Positions 1-8,573 of a DNA stretch of 64,000 nucleotides are shown piece by piece; the first letter of the stretch is position 1, and each line of letters opens with the position of its first letter. This DNA comes from Pseudobdellovibrionaceae bacterium (lineage in GTDB: Bacteria; Bdellovibrionota; Bdellovibrionia; Bdellovibrionales; Bdellovibrionaceae): the NCBI GenBank assembly GCA_019637875.1, contig JAHBUW010000007.1:124001-188000 (forward strand). The letters are read 5' to 3'. The translations under genes and the position numbers were made by a program. The notes beneath the pieces are model-generated. The model did no database searches, had not been told where the DNA came from, and saw nothing but the letters and a program-made list of their open reading frames with translations.

Positions 1-1
1 C

Positions 2-700
2 TCCACCAAAGCCGAATATGAACGTCCCTTGTCGCTGACGAGCATCGTCGGTGCGGCCGTTGCGCGCGTGCTCGCACGTCGACCCGAGATCAACGCGATT
101 CTGTACCGGGGAAGTATCCGGCGTCGCGAGACCGTGGATTTGTTCTTCCAGTTGAACGTGCCGGGAGCGGGACCCGATCCCGTCGCGGGCGCGGAGCTGA
201 AGGGCGTGACGGTTCGTCGCGCCGACACCAAGGATCTGCGCCGCGTGCACGAGGAGCTGACCGGCAAGGTGCGCGACTCGAAGGCCGGCAAAGAAAACGA
301 ACTCGATGCTTCGATGAAGGTCCTCGCGCTGTTGCCGACGTGGCTGATGGCGCTCGTGCTGCGGGCGGCGGCTTGGTTGAATTACGACATCGGCCTTCCG
401 CTCACGTGGTTGGGGATGCCTAGGGATGCGTTCGGCTCGGTGATGATCACGAACGTCGGAACGCTGGGTGTCTCGGTGGCCTGGGCGCCGCTGGTGCCGT
501 TCTCGCGCGTGCCGCTGCTGTTGACGGTGGGCGCGCTGGAAGACCGGGCGTGGGTCGTCGACGGCCGCGTCGAGGTTCGTCCGATCGTGCGTATGGGAAT
601 CACCTTCGATCACCGTCTGATGGACGGCGCGCACGCGGCCGAAATGCAGAAACTCTTTTTGGATTATATGCGAAACCCGTCGGTCTTACTCGGCCAGTAA
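2..700 (+). CDS. 2-oxoacid dehydrogenase E2-type acyltransferase, C-terminal part (5' end outside window)
   Basis: The reading frame is open to the left edge, so the true start lies upstream; 232 residues are visible. The sequence fits the catalytic (chloramphenicol acetyltransferase-like) domain of dihydrolipoamide acyltransferases. The active-site pattern FDHRLMDG near the C-terminus matches the family HxxxDG motif, and GSVMITNVGTLGV upstream resembles the conserved substrate-channel strand. No lipoyl domain is visible in this part. It may be a stand-alone acyltransferase domain rather than a true pyruvate dehydrogenase E2; the missing N-terminus would decide. Its stop codon lies inside a palindrome shared with the convergent gene. 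Confidence 0.75.
   Translation, partial: STKAEYERPLSLTSIVGAAVARVLARRPEINAILYRGSIRRRETVDLFFQLNVPGAGPDPVAGAELKGVTVRRADTKDLRRVHEELTGKVRDSKAGKENELDASMKVLALLPTWLMALVLRAAAWLNYDIGLPLTWLGMPRDAFGSVMITNVGTLGVSVAWAPLVPFSRVPLLLTVGALEDRAWVVDGRVEVRPIVRMGITFDHRLMDGAHAAEMQKLFLDYMRNPSVLLGQ
686..700. other. Palindromic shared stop-codon overlap
   Basis: TTACTCGGCCAGTAA holds the TAA stop of the plus-strand acyltransferase and the TAA stop of the minus-strand lipoprotein. The outer five bases (TTACT/AGTAA) and the central GGCC are self-complementary, so both genes end symmetrically within 15 bp. Confidence 0.9.
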
Positions 701-1768
701 GGCGGGATAAGTCGTCCCGGGATTGACGATAAGGATATCCGAAACCGAACGCGTGAAGATGCTCGGTGTGATGAAGGGCTTCGACTTCACGCGGGTGAGC
801 AGACCCGTGCTCGGGTCGAAGCTGAAGTGTTCGATCGTGTTGAAGGCGGCCGCGGCCGCGACGACCAGAACGTCACCGTTCGCGAGCTCGGCCATTTTCG
901 AAATCCCTTGAAGGACCGCCAGATCGCCGAAGGCTTTGACGGGCGTGCCGAAGGCGGCCGAGTTCACGGCGACACTGTGAATTTCGTGAACGGGGCCGGT
1001 GTTGTTGCCGTAGCCGATCAAAAGCTGTCCCGAGGAGTGCATCAGCAGCGATGTCGGAAACGAGGCCGTGGTCGGAGCCGCGAGCACCGCTAGGCAGTCG
1101 CCCGCCGTCGCGTAACCTGATTTAGAAATCATGACCACTCGGTTGTTCGCGGCCGCTGCGGTGAAGGCATGAGCCATCAGAACTTGTCCATCGGGGCCGT
1201 TGGCGATCGAACTGATGTTCGTGATCACGGGCGCGCAGGCGCCGCCGGGGGCGTTCACGAAGGCATTTGCGCCCATGGTCACACGTACGCCGTTCGCGGT
1301 AAACTTCTCGACGGCGGTCGAACGCGAAATCAATAGCGCGCCCGCCGAATCATATCTCATTTGTCGCAAGACCGAAGAGAGGCCCGCGTTCGTGAAAAGC
1401 GTCGAATAGCTGGAGCCATCTTTGCGCACGAGTTCCACGCGGCGGCTGGCGGTGTTTTCAACGAGCACCAGAATGTGTTGTTCATCATAGTCCGCGAGCG
1501 AGACCGGAGTATCGCCAGGAGAGCTCGTGTAGTCGCGCAAAACCGCGACGAAGTTTCCGTTGCCATCAAAGCGCGAGACCGTTTGCGAAGGTGCGGCCGT
1601 CGTGACGCCTAAGCCGACGTAGACCGTGCCGCTGGCCAGGTAGATGTCGGCCAAGGGGGCGGCGATCGCGGGCTCGTCTTTTTTCTTCTCGCACGCGGCG
1701 AAAAACCCCACGCACATCAGCACGAGAAGGCTTTGCCGCAGAAATTGAGAAGAGGACTTCTTGTTCAC
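686..1768 (-). CDS. Secreted lipoprotein with repeat-like beta architecture, function unknown
   Basis: A GTG at 1768 gives a 360-residue product starting VNKKSSSQ, with a hydrophobic stretch and the lipobox FFAAC, so a lipid-anchored envelope protein is likely. The frame stays open upstream to 2083, but that extension lacks a signal sequence and overlaps the lipocalin region, so I rejected it. The mature part is rich in Ala, Ser, Thr and Val, with recurring short segments (DGNGNFVAVL, PDGQVLMAH, SSGQLLIGYG) that resemble blades of a beta-propeller such as NHL or SMP-30-like proteins. The domain assignment is inference. It ends tail-to-tail with the acyltransferase gene, sharing 15 bases. Confidence 0.7.
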   Translation of the reverse strand: MNKKSSSQFLRQSLLVLMCVGFFAACEKKKDEPAIAAPLADIYLASGTVYVGLGVTTAAPSQTVSRFDGNGNFVAVLRDYTSSPGDTPVSLADYDEQHILVLVENTASRRVELVRKDGSSYSTLFTNAGLSSVLRQMRYDSAGALLISRSTAVEKFTANGVRVTMGANAFVNAPGGACAPVITNISSIANGPDGQVLMAHAFTAAAANNRVVMISKSGYATAGDCLAVLAAPTTASFPTSLLMHSSGQLLIGYGNNTGPVHEIHSVAVNSAAFGTPVKAFGDLAVLQGISKMAELANGDVLVVAAAAAFNTIEHFSFDPSTGLLTRVKSKPFITPSIFTRSVSDILIVNPGTTYPALLAE

Positions 1769-1970
1769 AATTAAGAGATCGGAAGCCTGATATGAGACTG
1801 AACAGGACTTACGGCATGTAATCGACGGATGACATGACCTATATCCCCCCGAGTAACCCAAGATTTTCGCGGTTTTTGAGGTCCGAATGTTCCCAACCGG
1901 CTTCGGGTTGATAGTTTGCATAGACGTTTCAGGGGATGAGAAAAGGGACAACAATCCAACGGGAGGATCC

Positions 1971-2495
1971 GTGAAGAAGTTTTTTGCTCGTCGAATCGCC
2001 GTGCTTTTGTCGGCGCTGCTCTGCTCGGCTTGTGTTTTCGCGCAGCCCGATGACCCGCAGGTCGTCAGCGCGGTCGATCTCAAACGTTATATGGGAAAGT
2101 GGCTTGAGATCGCCCACTCGCCCAACTTTTTCCAGAAGGGCTGCGTGCGTTCGACCGCTGAATACACCTTGAATGAAGACGGCAGCGTGAAGGTCTACAA
2201 CGTCTGTACGAAAGGGGACGGCTCGGTCAGCGATATCGAAGGCGTCGCGACGGTGCCGAACGCGAATGAGCCGGCGAAGCTAAAGGTCGACTTCGGGTTT
2301 CCTTGGAAGGGTGACTACTGGGTCATCGATCTCGAGCCGAACTATGAATGGGCGGTCGTGAGCGGGCCGGGGAAAGACTCGCTCTTCTTCCTCTCACGCA
2401 CGGCGCCAATGCCCGTGGCGACGCTCCAACCGATTCTGGAGCGTTTAGAGGCCCAGGGCTTCGAAACGGATGAGTTCGTGTTTGATCAGTGGTGA
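1971..2495 (+). CDS. blc: Bacterial lipocalin (Blc-like)
   Basis: The product is 174 residues. I chose GTG 1971 because GGGAGG lies 4 bases upstream; a longer frame from 1887 has no such site. The N-terminus VKKFFARR plus a hydrophobic run ends in LLCSAC, a slightly atypical lipobox; cleavage by signal peptidase I after VFA is the alternative. The lipocalin signature is clear: YMGKWLEIA at the first strand (invariant Gly-x-Trp), a conserved Cys-rich first half (KGCVRSTAEY, YNVCTKGDG) and WVIDLEPNYEWAVV in the barrel core. Blc-type lipocalins bind fatty acids or lysophospholipids at the outer membrane. It is a single gene lying head-to-head with the lipoprotein gene. Confidence 0.9.
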   Translation: MKKFFARRIAVLLSALLCSACVFAQPDDPQVVSAVDLKRYMGKWLEIAHSPNFFQKGCVRSTAEYTLNEDGSVKVYNVCTKGDGSVSDIEGVATVPNANEPAKLKVDFGFPWKGDYWVIDLEPNYEWAVVSGPGKDSLFFLSRTAPMPVATLQPILERLEAQGFETDEFVFDQW

Positions 2496-2573
2496 GGGAA
2501 GGGGCGCTTGCTTTTTAGGCACGAGGCTCCGTCGGTCGCGGCACTAGCCCGGCTTTCAATTCTTTGTTAAGAG

Positions 2574-2605
2574 GGCCTTTTCATTCTCAAGCGAAAGGCC
2601 TTTTT
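2574..2605 (+). promoter_or_regulatory. Hairpin plus T-run directly before menB, overlapping its likely ribosome-binding site
   Basis: GGCCTTT (2574-2580) pairs with AAAGGCC (2594-2600) around a 13-base loop, followed by TTTTT, the form of an intrinsic terminator. The menB ATG is at 2607, and AAAGG in the 3' arm is the only Shine-Dalgarno-like sequence at usable distance. It could end lipocalin transcription or act as an attenuator or sequestering leader for menB. Confidence 0.6.
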
Positions 2606-2606
2606 C

Positions 2607-3461
2607 ATGGCAAAACCCACCGTGCCCAATCCCATCACTCCCGCCGCGGATTGGAAAAGCATCAAGACTTTCGAAGACATCAAGTTCGAAAAAACCGAGG
2701 ACGGCATCGGCAAAATCACGATCAACCGTCCCGAACGGCGTAACGCCTTCCGTCCGCAAACCGTCTTGGAGCTTCAAGAGGCCTTCCACATGGCGCGTGA
2801 AGATCAGTCGATCGGCGTGATCATTTTGACCGGTGAGGGGCACGAGGCGTTCTGCTCGGGAGGCGATCAGAAAGTGCGCGGCGATGCGGGTTATGTCGGT
2901 AAAGATGGAATTCCGCGCCTGAACATCCTGGATGTGCAAAAACAAATTCGTCAAATTCCCAAACCCGTCGTCGCGATGGTCGCGGGCTACGCGATCGGCG
3001 GGGGGCACGTGCTGCACGTCGTTTGCGATCTGACGGTCGCCGCGGACAACGCGAAGTTCGGTCAGACGGGACCCAAAGTCGGCTCGTTCGACGGCGGTCT
3101 GGGCTCGAGCTACCTGGCCCGCATCGTGGGTCAGAAAAAAGCGCGCGAGATTTGGTACCTGTGCCGTCAGTACGATGCGCAGCAGGCTCTCGACATGGGC
3201 TTGGTGAATACCGTCGTTCCCGTCAAAGACCTGGAACTCGAGACCGTGAAGTGGTGCCGCGAGATGCTCCAACACTCGCCCATGTCGCTACGGATGCTGA
3301 AGGTCTGTCACAACGCGGATTGCGACGGTCAGATGGGACTTTTGGACCTCGCGGGCAACGCGACGCTGTTGTACTACATGAGCGAAGAGGCCCAAGAGGG
3401 ACGCGACGCTTACGTCGAAAAGCGCAAACCCGATTTCTCGAAATTCCCGCGTCTTCCCTAA
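2607..3461 (+). CDS. menB: 1,4-dihydroxy-2-naphthoyl-CoA synthase
   Basis: This crotonase-fold enzyme (284 residues) closes the ring of o-succinylbenzoyl-CoA to form 1,4-dihydroxy-2-naphthoyl-CoA in menaquinone synthesis. Visible family features are [12 protein letters not shown] near residue 35, the oxyanion-hole strand [32 protein letters not shown], and [33 protein letters not shown], which is diagnostic for MenB over other crotonases. The C-terminal [16 protein letters not shown] and [13 protein letters not shown] are also typical. Length matches the family. The gene heads menB-menA-menC-menE, and menA starts 3 bases after its stop. Confidence 0.96.
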   Translation: MAKPTVPNPITPAADWKSIKTFEDIKFEKTEDGIGKITINRPERRNAFRPQTVLELQEAFHMAREDQSIGVIILTGEGHEAFCSGGDQKVRGDAGYVGKDGIPRLNILDVQKQIRQIPKPVVAMVAGYAIGGGHVLHVVCDLTVAADNAKFGQTGPKVGSFDGGLGSSYLARIVGQKKAREIWYLCRQYDAQQALDMGLVNTVVPVKDLELETVKWCREMLQHSPMSLRMLKVCHNADCDGQMGLLDLAGNATLLYYMSEEAQEGRDAYVEKRKPDFSKFPRLP

Positions 3462-3464
3462 TCG

Positions 3465-4355
3465 ATGAAGCAGTGGCTCTTGGCCTTCCGGCCGAAAACT
3501 TTGACCGCCGCGGTGGTGCCGATCTTTGGCGCGACCGCGCTGGCGCTCTACGAAGGGCACGAGGCGGGCGCGCCCCCAATCCGCTATTGGATTTCGGGTC
3601 TGGCGCTTTTCATTTCGGTGCTGATTCAGATCGGCACGAATCTCATCAATGATGCCGTCGACTTTGAAAAGGGCGCCGATACGAAAGAACGCATCGGCCC
3701 CGTGCGCGTCACTCAGGCCGGATTGATCTCGAGTCGTCGCGTTTACCAAATGGCCTTCTTCACTTTCGGCCTGGCGCTGTTGTGCGGGATTCCTTTGGTG
3801 CTCGTGGGCGGCTGGCCGATCGTGGTGATCGGGATCGCCTCTTTGATCGCGGGTTACTCCTACACCGGAGGTCCGTTCCCGCTGGCGTACCGGGGGCTGG
3901 GCGATCTGTTCGTCGTTTTGTTTTTCGGGATCGTCGCGACTTCGGGGCTTTTCTTTTTGCTGACCGGTGCCTGGGATCTGTCGGCCCTGCTGTTAGGGAC
4001 CCAAATTGGCTTTCATTGCGCGGTTTTGATCGCGATCAACAATTTGCGGGATATGCATGGAGATAAGCTTGTCGGTAAGCGCACTTTGCCCGTGCGCTTC
4101 GGGGCTTCCTTCGCGCGTTACGAGATCGCGTTTTTGTTACTGATCCCGTTCATCCTCAATTTTTACTGGTTGTGGCGGGACGCGGTCTGGGCGTTCGCGC
4201 TGGGTTTCTTGATTTTGCCTTTAGCTTTCGTTCTTATCCATCGTGTCTTTACCACCCCTCCGAGTCCTGCGTACAATAAGTACCTGGGCCAGTCCGCACT
4301 CGTGCATCTGGTCTTCGGTCTTTTGACGTCGGTGGGGTTGGTGTTATGTCGGTAA
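3465..4355 (+). CDS. menA: 1,4-dihydroxy-2-naphthoate polyprenyltransferase
   Basis: This integral membrane UbiA-superfamily enzyme (296 residues) attaches the polyprenyl tail to dihydroxynaphthoate, giving demethylmenaquinone. The first Asp-rich motif NLINDAVDFEKGAD and the second NNLRDMHGDKLVGKRTLPVRFG, which bind the diphosphate through magnesium, are both intact. About eight or nine hydrophobic segments follow the N-terminal FRPKTLTAAVVPI. Its ATG follows the menB stop closely and its end overlaps menC by 10 bases, so the genes are probably translated together. Confidence 0.95.
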   Translation: MKQWLLAFRPKTLTAAVVPIFGATALALYEGHEAGAPPIRYWISGLALFISVLIQIGTNLINDAVDFEKGADTKERIGPVRVTQAGLISSRRVYQMAFFTFGLALLCGIPLVLVGGWPIVVIGIASLIAGYSYTGGPFPLAYRGLGDLFVVLFFGIVATSGLFFLLTGAWDLSALLLGTQIGFHCAVLIAINNLRDMHGDKLVGKRTLPVRFGASFARYEIAFLLLIPFILNFYWLWRDAVWAFALGFLILPLAFVLIHRVFTTPPSPAYNKYLGQSALVHLVFGLLTSVGLVLCR

Positions 4356-5356
4356 TCCAGTTTTCATTCTGGAAGTACGCTTTGAAGCCGAAAACGCGTA
4401 TCGGTTCGGTCGCCACGGTGGCCGAGCGCGAAGGCGCGCTTTTGCGGATCAAGTGGCCGGATGAACTGACGGGGTACGGGGATTTGTTTCCGTGGCCGGA
4501 GTTCGGCGATGCGGACGTGACGACCCAGCTTTTCAATTTGAAAAGCGGACGCCTGTCGACGGGATTGGAACAGACGATTCATTTGGCCCGCAAAGACGCG
4601 CAGGCACGCGCGTTCAATCAGAACTTGATGCGCGGACTGCCCCGCGTGCGCAACCACTTCCTGATTGCCGATCCCGATGCGATCACGGAGGCCGAGTTGA
4701 CCGAAGCGAAAAAACTCGGCTTTCAAAGCGTGAAACTCAAGTGCGGTAGCCAGATCGACAAAGAGCTCGAATTGGCCGTGCGTCTGGTGAAGCAAAAAGG
4801 CTTTCTGCTGCGTTTGGATTTCAACGGCAAGGCGACTCCCGCCGACATCGAAAAGTTCAAGCATGAATTTCCGGAAGGTTTACGCTCGAAAATCGAGTTT
4901 ATCGAAGATCCGTTCCCTTTCGTTCACGAGCTGTGGCAAGAGGCTTCGGAACTGGCTCCCCTGGCGGTGGACCAAGAGTACGTGCGTGTCCCGTGGGCCG
5001 ACTATTCCGAGTCGAAACCGCCGCCTTTCAAAGTTATCGTTTTGAAGCCCGCCCGTCAGGACATGGTGAAAGCCCGCGAGTTCGCCCATCGTTTTCGCCT
5101 GAAGATCGTCGTGACCAGTTCGCTTGATCATCCGGTGGGCATCATGCACGCCGCCGCGGCCTGCGGGGACATGAAGCGCCTTTACCCGAACATGGTTTTG
5201 GACTCGGGTTGTTTTTCCCATACCGCTTACGAGCCCGATCGCTTCTCGCAGATGATGTCGCCGAAGGGTCCGTTTCTGGCCGAGGTCGCGGGATCGGGCG
5301 TGGGCTTCGACCAAATCCTGAAAGAGCTACCGTGGACCGATCTGCGCAGCCTGTGA
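4346..5356 (+). CDS. menC: o-Succinylbenzoate synthase
   Basis: This enolase-superfamily dehydratase (336 residues) converts SHCHC to o-succinylbenzoate. The catalytic SVKLKCG (KxK lysine pair), metal ligands in LRLDFNGKA, IEFIEDPFP and AVDQEY, and the C-terminal lysine strand KVIVLKPAR are recognisable in the correct order. The sequence is divergent, as is common for MenC, but the position between menA and menE supports the call. The final TGA shares bases with the GTG start of menE. Confidence 0.88.
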   Translation: MSVIQFSFWKYALKPKTRIGSVATVAEREGALLRIKWPDELTGYGDLFPWPEFGDADVTTQLFNLKSGRLSTGLEQTIHLARKDAQARAFNQNLMRGLPRVRNHFLIADPDAITEAELTEAKKLGFQSVKLKCGSQIDKELELAVRLVKQKGFLLRLDFNGKATPADIEKFKHEFPEGLRSKIEFIEDPFPFVHELWQEASELAPLAVDQEYVRVPWADYSESKPPPFKVIVLKPARQDMVKAREFAHRFRLKIVVTSSLDHPVGIMHAAAACGDMKRLYPNMVLDSGCFSHTAYEPDRFSQMMSPKGPFLAEVAGSGVGFDQILKELPWTDLRSL

Positions 5357-6492
5357 TTCCGGCTCCGGGGCTTTTGCTGAATCCCAGATTACCCGAAGGT
5401 GAAGTGAGCGAGTTCGCGTCGCTGCGCCCGCAACTCAAACCCGATCACTACTGGATCCTCAGTTCGGGTTCGACCAGCGCGCGGGTTTCCAAAGTGATCG
5501 GTCTTTCGACGGAAGCTTTACGTATATCCGCGCGCGCGGTGAACGCGCACTTGCGAGCACGGGCCGATGATGTCTGGGGCCTTTCGCTGCCGACTTACCA
5601 CGTGGGCGGTTTGGGGATTTTGATTCGTGCCGAGCTCACGGGCTCGGTGGTCGTGGATCTGAATCCGCCGCTCGAGGGGCGCGGCTTCGCCGAGGCCGCC
5701 CGTGAATTCGCGTTGCGGTTGTTTGAGCGAAAGGTCACGTTGCTGTCGCTCGTGCCCACGCAAGTTTATGATTTGGTCGATCAGCGCATCCCCGCACCGC
5801 CGGCCCTACGAGCCGTCGTCATTGGCGGCGCGGCGCTCGCGCCGGACCTGTACGCGCGGGGGATCGAGCTGGGCTGGCCGCTTTTGCCGAGTTTCGGGAT
5901 GACGGAATGCGGATCGCAAATCGCCACGGCCGAACTGGATCGGGGGTTGTCGTCGGCGGACCCGCGCCTGCGGTTGCTCGATCACGTCGAGGCGAAGACG
6001 GATGCGGAAGGGCATTTGATCTTGCGATCGGCGGCTTTGCTGACCGGACAATTCGAGCGCGGTGACGACGAGAAATGGGTTTTCCGCGATCCGAAGGTCG
6101 ATGGCGCTTTGCGAACCCAAGACCGCGTCGAAATCGACGGACCCTGGTTGAAACCTTTGGGCCGCGCGACGGATTTTGTGAAAGTGAAAGGCGAAGGCGT
6201 GAATCTGGAAGATTTGCGCGAACGCTTCTTCGCGGATTGGTCGCTGGAAGAAAAGTCCCGCGCCGTGATCGTGGATCTTCCGGATGCGCGGGATGGGGCG
6301 AAGCTCGTTCTCGTTTTGGAATCCGCGACGACCGGGGCGACCATTCAGCAGCGGCTACAGGCCTGGAATCTGGGCGCGTTTCCGCCCGAGCGTTTGACGG
6401 ACGTGCGGTCTATCGACCGTCTGCCCCGGACCGATCTGGGGAAGATCGCTTGGGCGAAATTACGCCAGCTCCTGGCGCATTCGGATCGATAA
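5353..6492 (+). CDS. menE: o-Succinylbenzoate-CoA ligase
   Basis: GTG 5353 overlaps the menC stop as GTGA; the open frame upstream of it is a shadow of menC. The 379-residue product is an ANL-superfamily adenylating enzyme: phosphate-binding loop SSGSTSARVSK near residue 35, A5-type motif SFGMTECGSQ, hinge region KPLGRATDFVKVKGEGVNLEDL, and C-terminal lysine segment PRTDLGKIAWAKL. It is shorter than typical MenE (about 450-480), with a reduced N-terminal domain. It activates o-succinylbenzoate for MenB. Its last 83 bases overlap the convergent protease gene. Confidence 0.88.
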   Translation: MIPAPGLLLNPRLPEGEVSEFASLRPQLKPDHYWILSSGSTSARVSKVIGLSTEALRISARAVNAHLRARADDVWGLSLPTYHVGGLGILIRAELTGSVVVDLNPPLEGRGFAEAAREFALRLFERKVTLLSLVPTQVYDLVDQRIPAPPALRAVVIGGAALAPDLYARGIELGWPLLPSFGMTECGSQIATAELDRGLSSADPRLRLLDHVEAKTDAEGHLILRSAALLTGQFERGDDEKWVFRDPKVDGALRTQDRVEIDGPWLKPLGRATDFVKVKGEGVNLEDLRERFFADWSLEEKSRAVIVDLPDARDGAKLVLVLESATTGATIQQRLQAWNLGAFPPERLTDVRSIDRLPRTDLGKIAWAKLRQLLAHSDR

Positions 6493-7555
6493 GCGTCTGG
6501 TTTTTCGACCCCAAAAAGCCGCGACCCGAACGTGGGGGCGTGAACAAGCCCGCGCGCACGGGCGGAGTGAAAAGCGGTCGCAGTGAGGCGACCAGCGGCG
6601 CGTCGTCGCCGCGATATTTCGCGAGCGCCATGTGGATCACGCCCAAGCGCTGCACGTGCGATCCCGTCGCGAAGAAATCCGAAGCCTCGTCGCAGCGCTG
6701 ACCGGACTCGTTGCACTTGTTCATCGTGTAGCAGGCGCCGCCGTCGCTGACGAAGTCCTCGGGATAACCACGCACCAGAATGCCGTGCACCAGGCCTTTT
6801 TCGTCGAAGATGGGGCTACCGCTGTTCCCCATGAACGTGTCGATGTTCGCCGAGTAGAATTTCGTGAAGTCCTCGCTGATCACGCGGGCGGGGCCCGCGA
6901 GTTTCAGCGGAAGGCCCAGCGGATAGCCCATGGCGTAGAGTTGGCGCGGGGCCTTGAATTCACGCGACATCGTGAGCGGCGTGCGTCCCGGCACGGGGTT
7001 TTTCAAACGCACCAGCGCGAAGTCATCGCCAAAAACCGGCGGTGCGAACGCCGGTGAAGAGAAGTCGGGATTTTGCCCGTCGATGACCTCGGCGCATTCG
7101 AAAATTTTCTCGCGCGGCCAACGGTCGACGTTCAACGGGGTGCCGTTCGCGGGCTGCGCGAAGTCGGCGATCCAAACGAAGTCCGAACAACCGGCGGTTT
7201 CTTTGCGCTCGCTGCGTCCATAGGGAACGATACAGTGACCGGCGGTGACCACGAGATCCGGTGCGATCAGAAAACCGCTGCAGTTGATACCGGCGGTGAG
7301 CTGATCGGCGAAACGTTGGTTCGCGCACATATTGATCATCGAGCTTTCGCCGGAGGCTTTTTGGAAATCGAGTTTCACGAATTGGGGATCGCCCTCGTCG
7401 ATGACGAAATTTCGGGAGGTCATCAGCAGGACGGCGGGGGCGTGGGGTTTGGCCCAGGAGAGGAGCGCCTCTTGGCGGTCGTCGGTGCCGTAAATCATGG
7501 CGAAGGCGGGAAGGGCGAACGAGAAGCTGAGCAGCGCGATGAAAGAACGAAGCAT
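6410..7555 (-). CDS. Secreted trypsin-like serine protease
   Basis: The product is 381 residues. ATG 7555 is preferred because AGGTG lies 7 bases upstream; a GTG three codons earlier is possible. A signal peptide (MLRSFIALLSFSFALPAFA) precedes a chymotrypsin-fold domain. All three catalytic elements are present: VTAGHC (His), FGDDFALVRL (Asp) and TFMGNSGSP (Ser). Several Cys residues suggest disulfides in the periplasm or outside. The C-terminal about 60 residues are Pro/Gly/Ser-rich and partly encoded opposite the end of menE, so this tail may be dispensable. It resembles the V8/trypsin-like secreted proteases common in predatory bacteria; the substrate is unknown. Confidence 0.88.
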   Translation of the reverse strand: MLRSFIALLSFSFALPAFAMIYGTDDRQEALLSWAKPHAPAVLLMTSRNFVIDEGDPQFVKLDFQKASGESSMINMCANQRFADQLTAGINCSGFLIAPDLVVTAGHCIVPYGRSERKETAGCSDFVWIADFAQPANGTPLNVDRWPREKIFECAEVIDGQNPDFSSPAFAPPVFGDDFALVRLKNPVPGRTPLTMSREFKAPRQLYAMGYPLGLPLKLAGPARVISEDFTKFYSANIDTFMGNSGSPIFDEKGLVHGILVRGYPEDFVSDGGACYTMNKCNESGQRCDEASDFFATGSHVQRLGVIHMALAKYRGDDAPLVASLRPLFTPPVRAGLFTPPRSGRGFLGSKNQTLIDPNAPGAGVISPKRSSPDRSGADGR

Positions 7556-7630
7556 GGCGATCACCTCGCCCGCGGTTATCGCAAAAAGGCGGGCGGAAAA
7601 CCATGCGGAGCGGGGCTCTTTGTAAGGCTT

Positions 7631-8086
7631 TTAGCGCAGACGATTGCGTCCCGAGATTTCGTCCTCGGCGGCCTGCTGTTCCTTCATTTGGCGTTCGATG
7701 TCTTCGGGCGAGCGGAGCGGGCCCTTACCGACGCCAGGGCAGTAGTCGGCGACTTCTTTTTTCCAGGTTTTGGCGCCCATGACTTCGGGCCAAAAGGGCC
7801 AGGTGCGACACTGCACGGGACGGGCTTTGTAAACTTCGCAACGGTTGCCGTCGAGGAACATGCATTCGGGACGGCTGGGCTCTTCCTTCAGGTGATAGGC
7901 GGGGCCGAGCTTGGTGGTGTATTTACGCGTGAAGGTCGCGAGCGAGACGCCGATCTCTTTGGCCATGTTGCGACGATCTTGCAGGGTCAGGAAAACGAAG
8001 CCGTATTCGCCGCGCGAAATGCAGCACTGCCCAGAACCTTGGCATTGAAAACGTACGCCTTCGGACCACCACTTTTTACCGCTCAT
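7631..8086 (-). CDS. YkgJ-family cysteine-cluster protein
   Basis: ATG 8086 overlaps the upstream thioesterase stop as ATGA; the longer open frame would cover that gene. The 151-residue product has the family Cys pattern: FQCQGSGQCCISRGEYGFVFL, CMFLDGNRCEVYKARPVQCRTWPFWP and YCPGVG. Such proteins (UPF0153/YkgJ) are thought to bind zinc or an iron-sulfur centre, but the biochemical role is not settled. The C-terminus is charged and helical (SPEDIERQMKEQQAAEDEI). It probably shares an operon with the thioesterase. Confidence 0.85.
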   Translation of the reverse strand: MSGKKWWSEGVRFQCQGSGQCCISRGEYGFVFLTLQDRRNMAKEIGVSLATFTRKYTTKLGPAYHLKEEPSRPECMFLDGNRCEVYKARPVQCRTWPFWPEVMGAKTWKKEVADYCPGVGKGPLRSPEDIERQMKEQQAAEDEISGRNRLR

Positions 8087-8508
8087 GTGTTCGCTCCTTC
8101 GGTGCTCTGGTAGGCCGCGAGGCGCTCGCGGAATTCCGCGGGCCACGGCGTGGGGGCTTTCGCTTTCACGTCGAGCAGAACGTGAGTCGAATCCAAAACG
8201 AGCGCGGTTTCGCCGCCGGTTTTGAAGGTGAATTGGAAACTCACGCTGGTTTCGCCCAGGCGTTTGACGACCGCTTCGACCTCGTAAAGGGCGCCGGCGG
8301 GAATCGGGCGTCGGTAATCGGCCTGCGCCTGGCGAATAGGCATCGCGTACTGGGCGTTCGCGAACCAGTCCTTCCACGGAAAACCGGCCTCGATGAGCAG
8401 GTCTTCCATGCAGTCATGGGCCAATTCGAAAGCCCGGCCGAAGAACATCCAACCGGCGGGATCGGCCTGATGGAAGCGCATGCGGTTCTGCCAACGGAAG
8501 CTTTTCAT
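8083..8508 (-). CDS. Hotdog-fold acyl-CoA thioesterase, candidate DHNA-CoA hydrolase
   Basis: A 141-residue 4-hydroxybenzoyl-CoA-thioesterase-like protein. The segment RFHQADPAGWMFFGRAFELAHDCMEDLL carries the catalytic Asp of the D-P-x-G pattern and the helix that follows in this family; YEVEAVVKRLGETSVSFQF is the central strand pair. I chose ATG 8508; an upstream TTG at 8529 is less likely. The substrate cannot be read from sequence. Location beside menBACE and opposite a polyprenyl synthase makes dihydroxynaphthoyl-CoA hydrolysis, the step between MenB and MenA, a reasonable inference. The alternative is general acyl-CoA clearance (YbgC-like). Confidence 0.8.
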   Translation of the reverse strand: MKSFRWQNRMRFHQADPAGWMFFGRAFELAHDCMEDLLIEAGFPWKDWFANAQYAMPIRQAQADYRRPIPAGALYEVEAVVKRLGETSVSFQFTFKTGGETALVLDSTHVLLDVKAKAPTPWPAEFRERLAAYQSTEGANT

Positions 8509-8573
8509 AGACTGTCGAGAATGACGCAATTCCCATCTTGCGGCAAGGCGGAATCCCGAATAGTTTGGCGGTT

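Noticed and set aside
1769-2083. N-terminal extension of the minus-strand lipoprotein to 465 residues
   Set aside because: It would put the signal peptide and lipobox inside the protein and overlap the lipocalin gene start.
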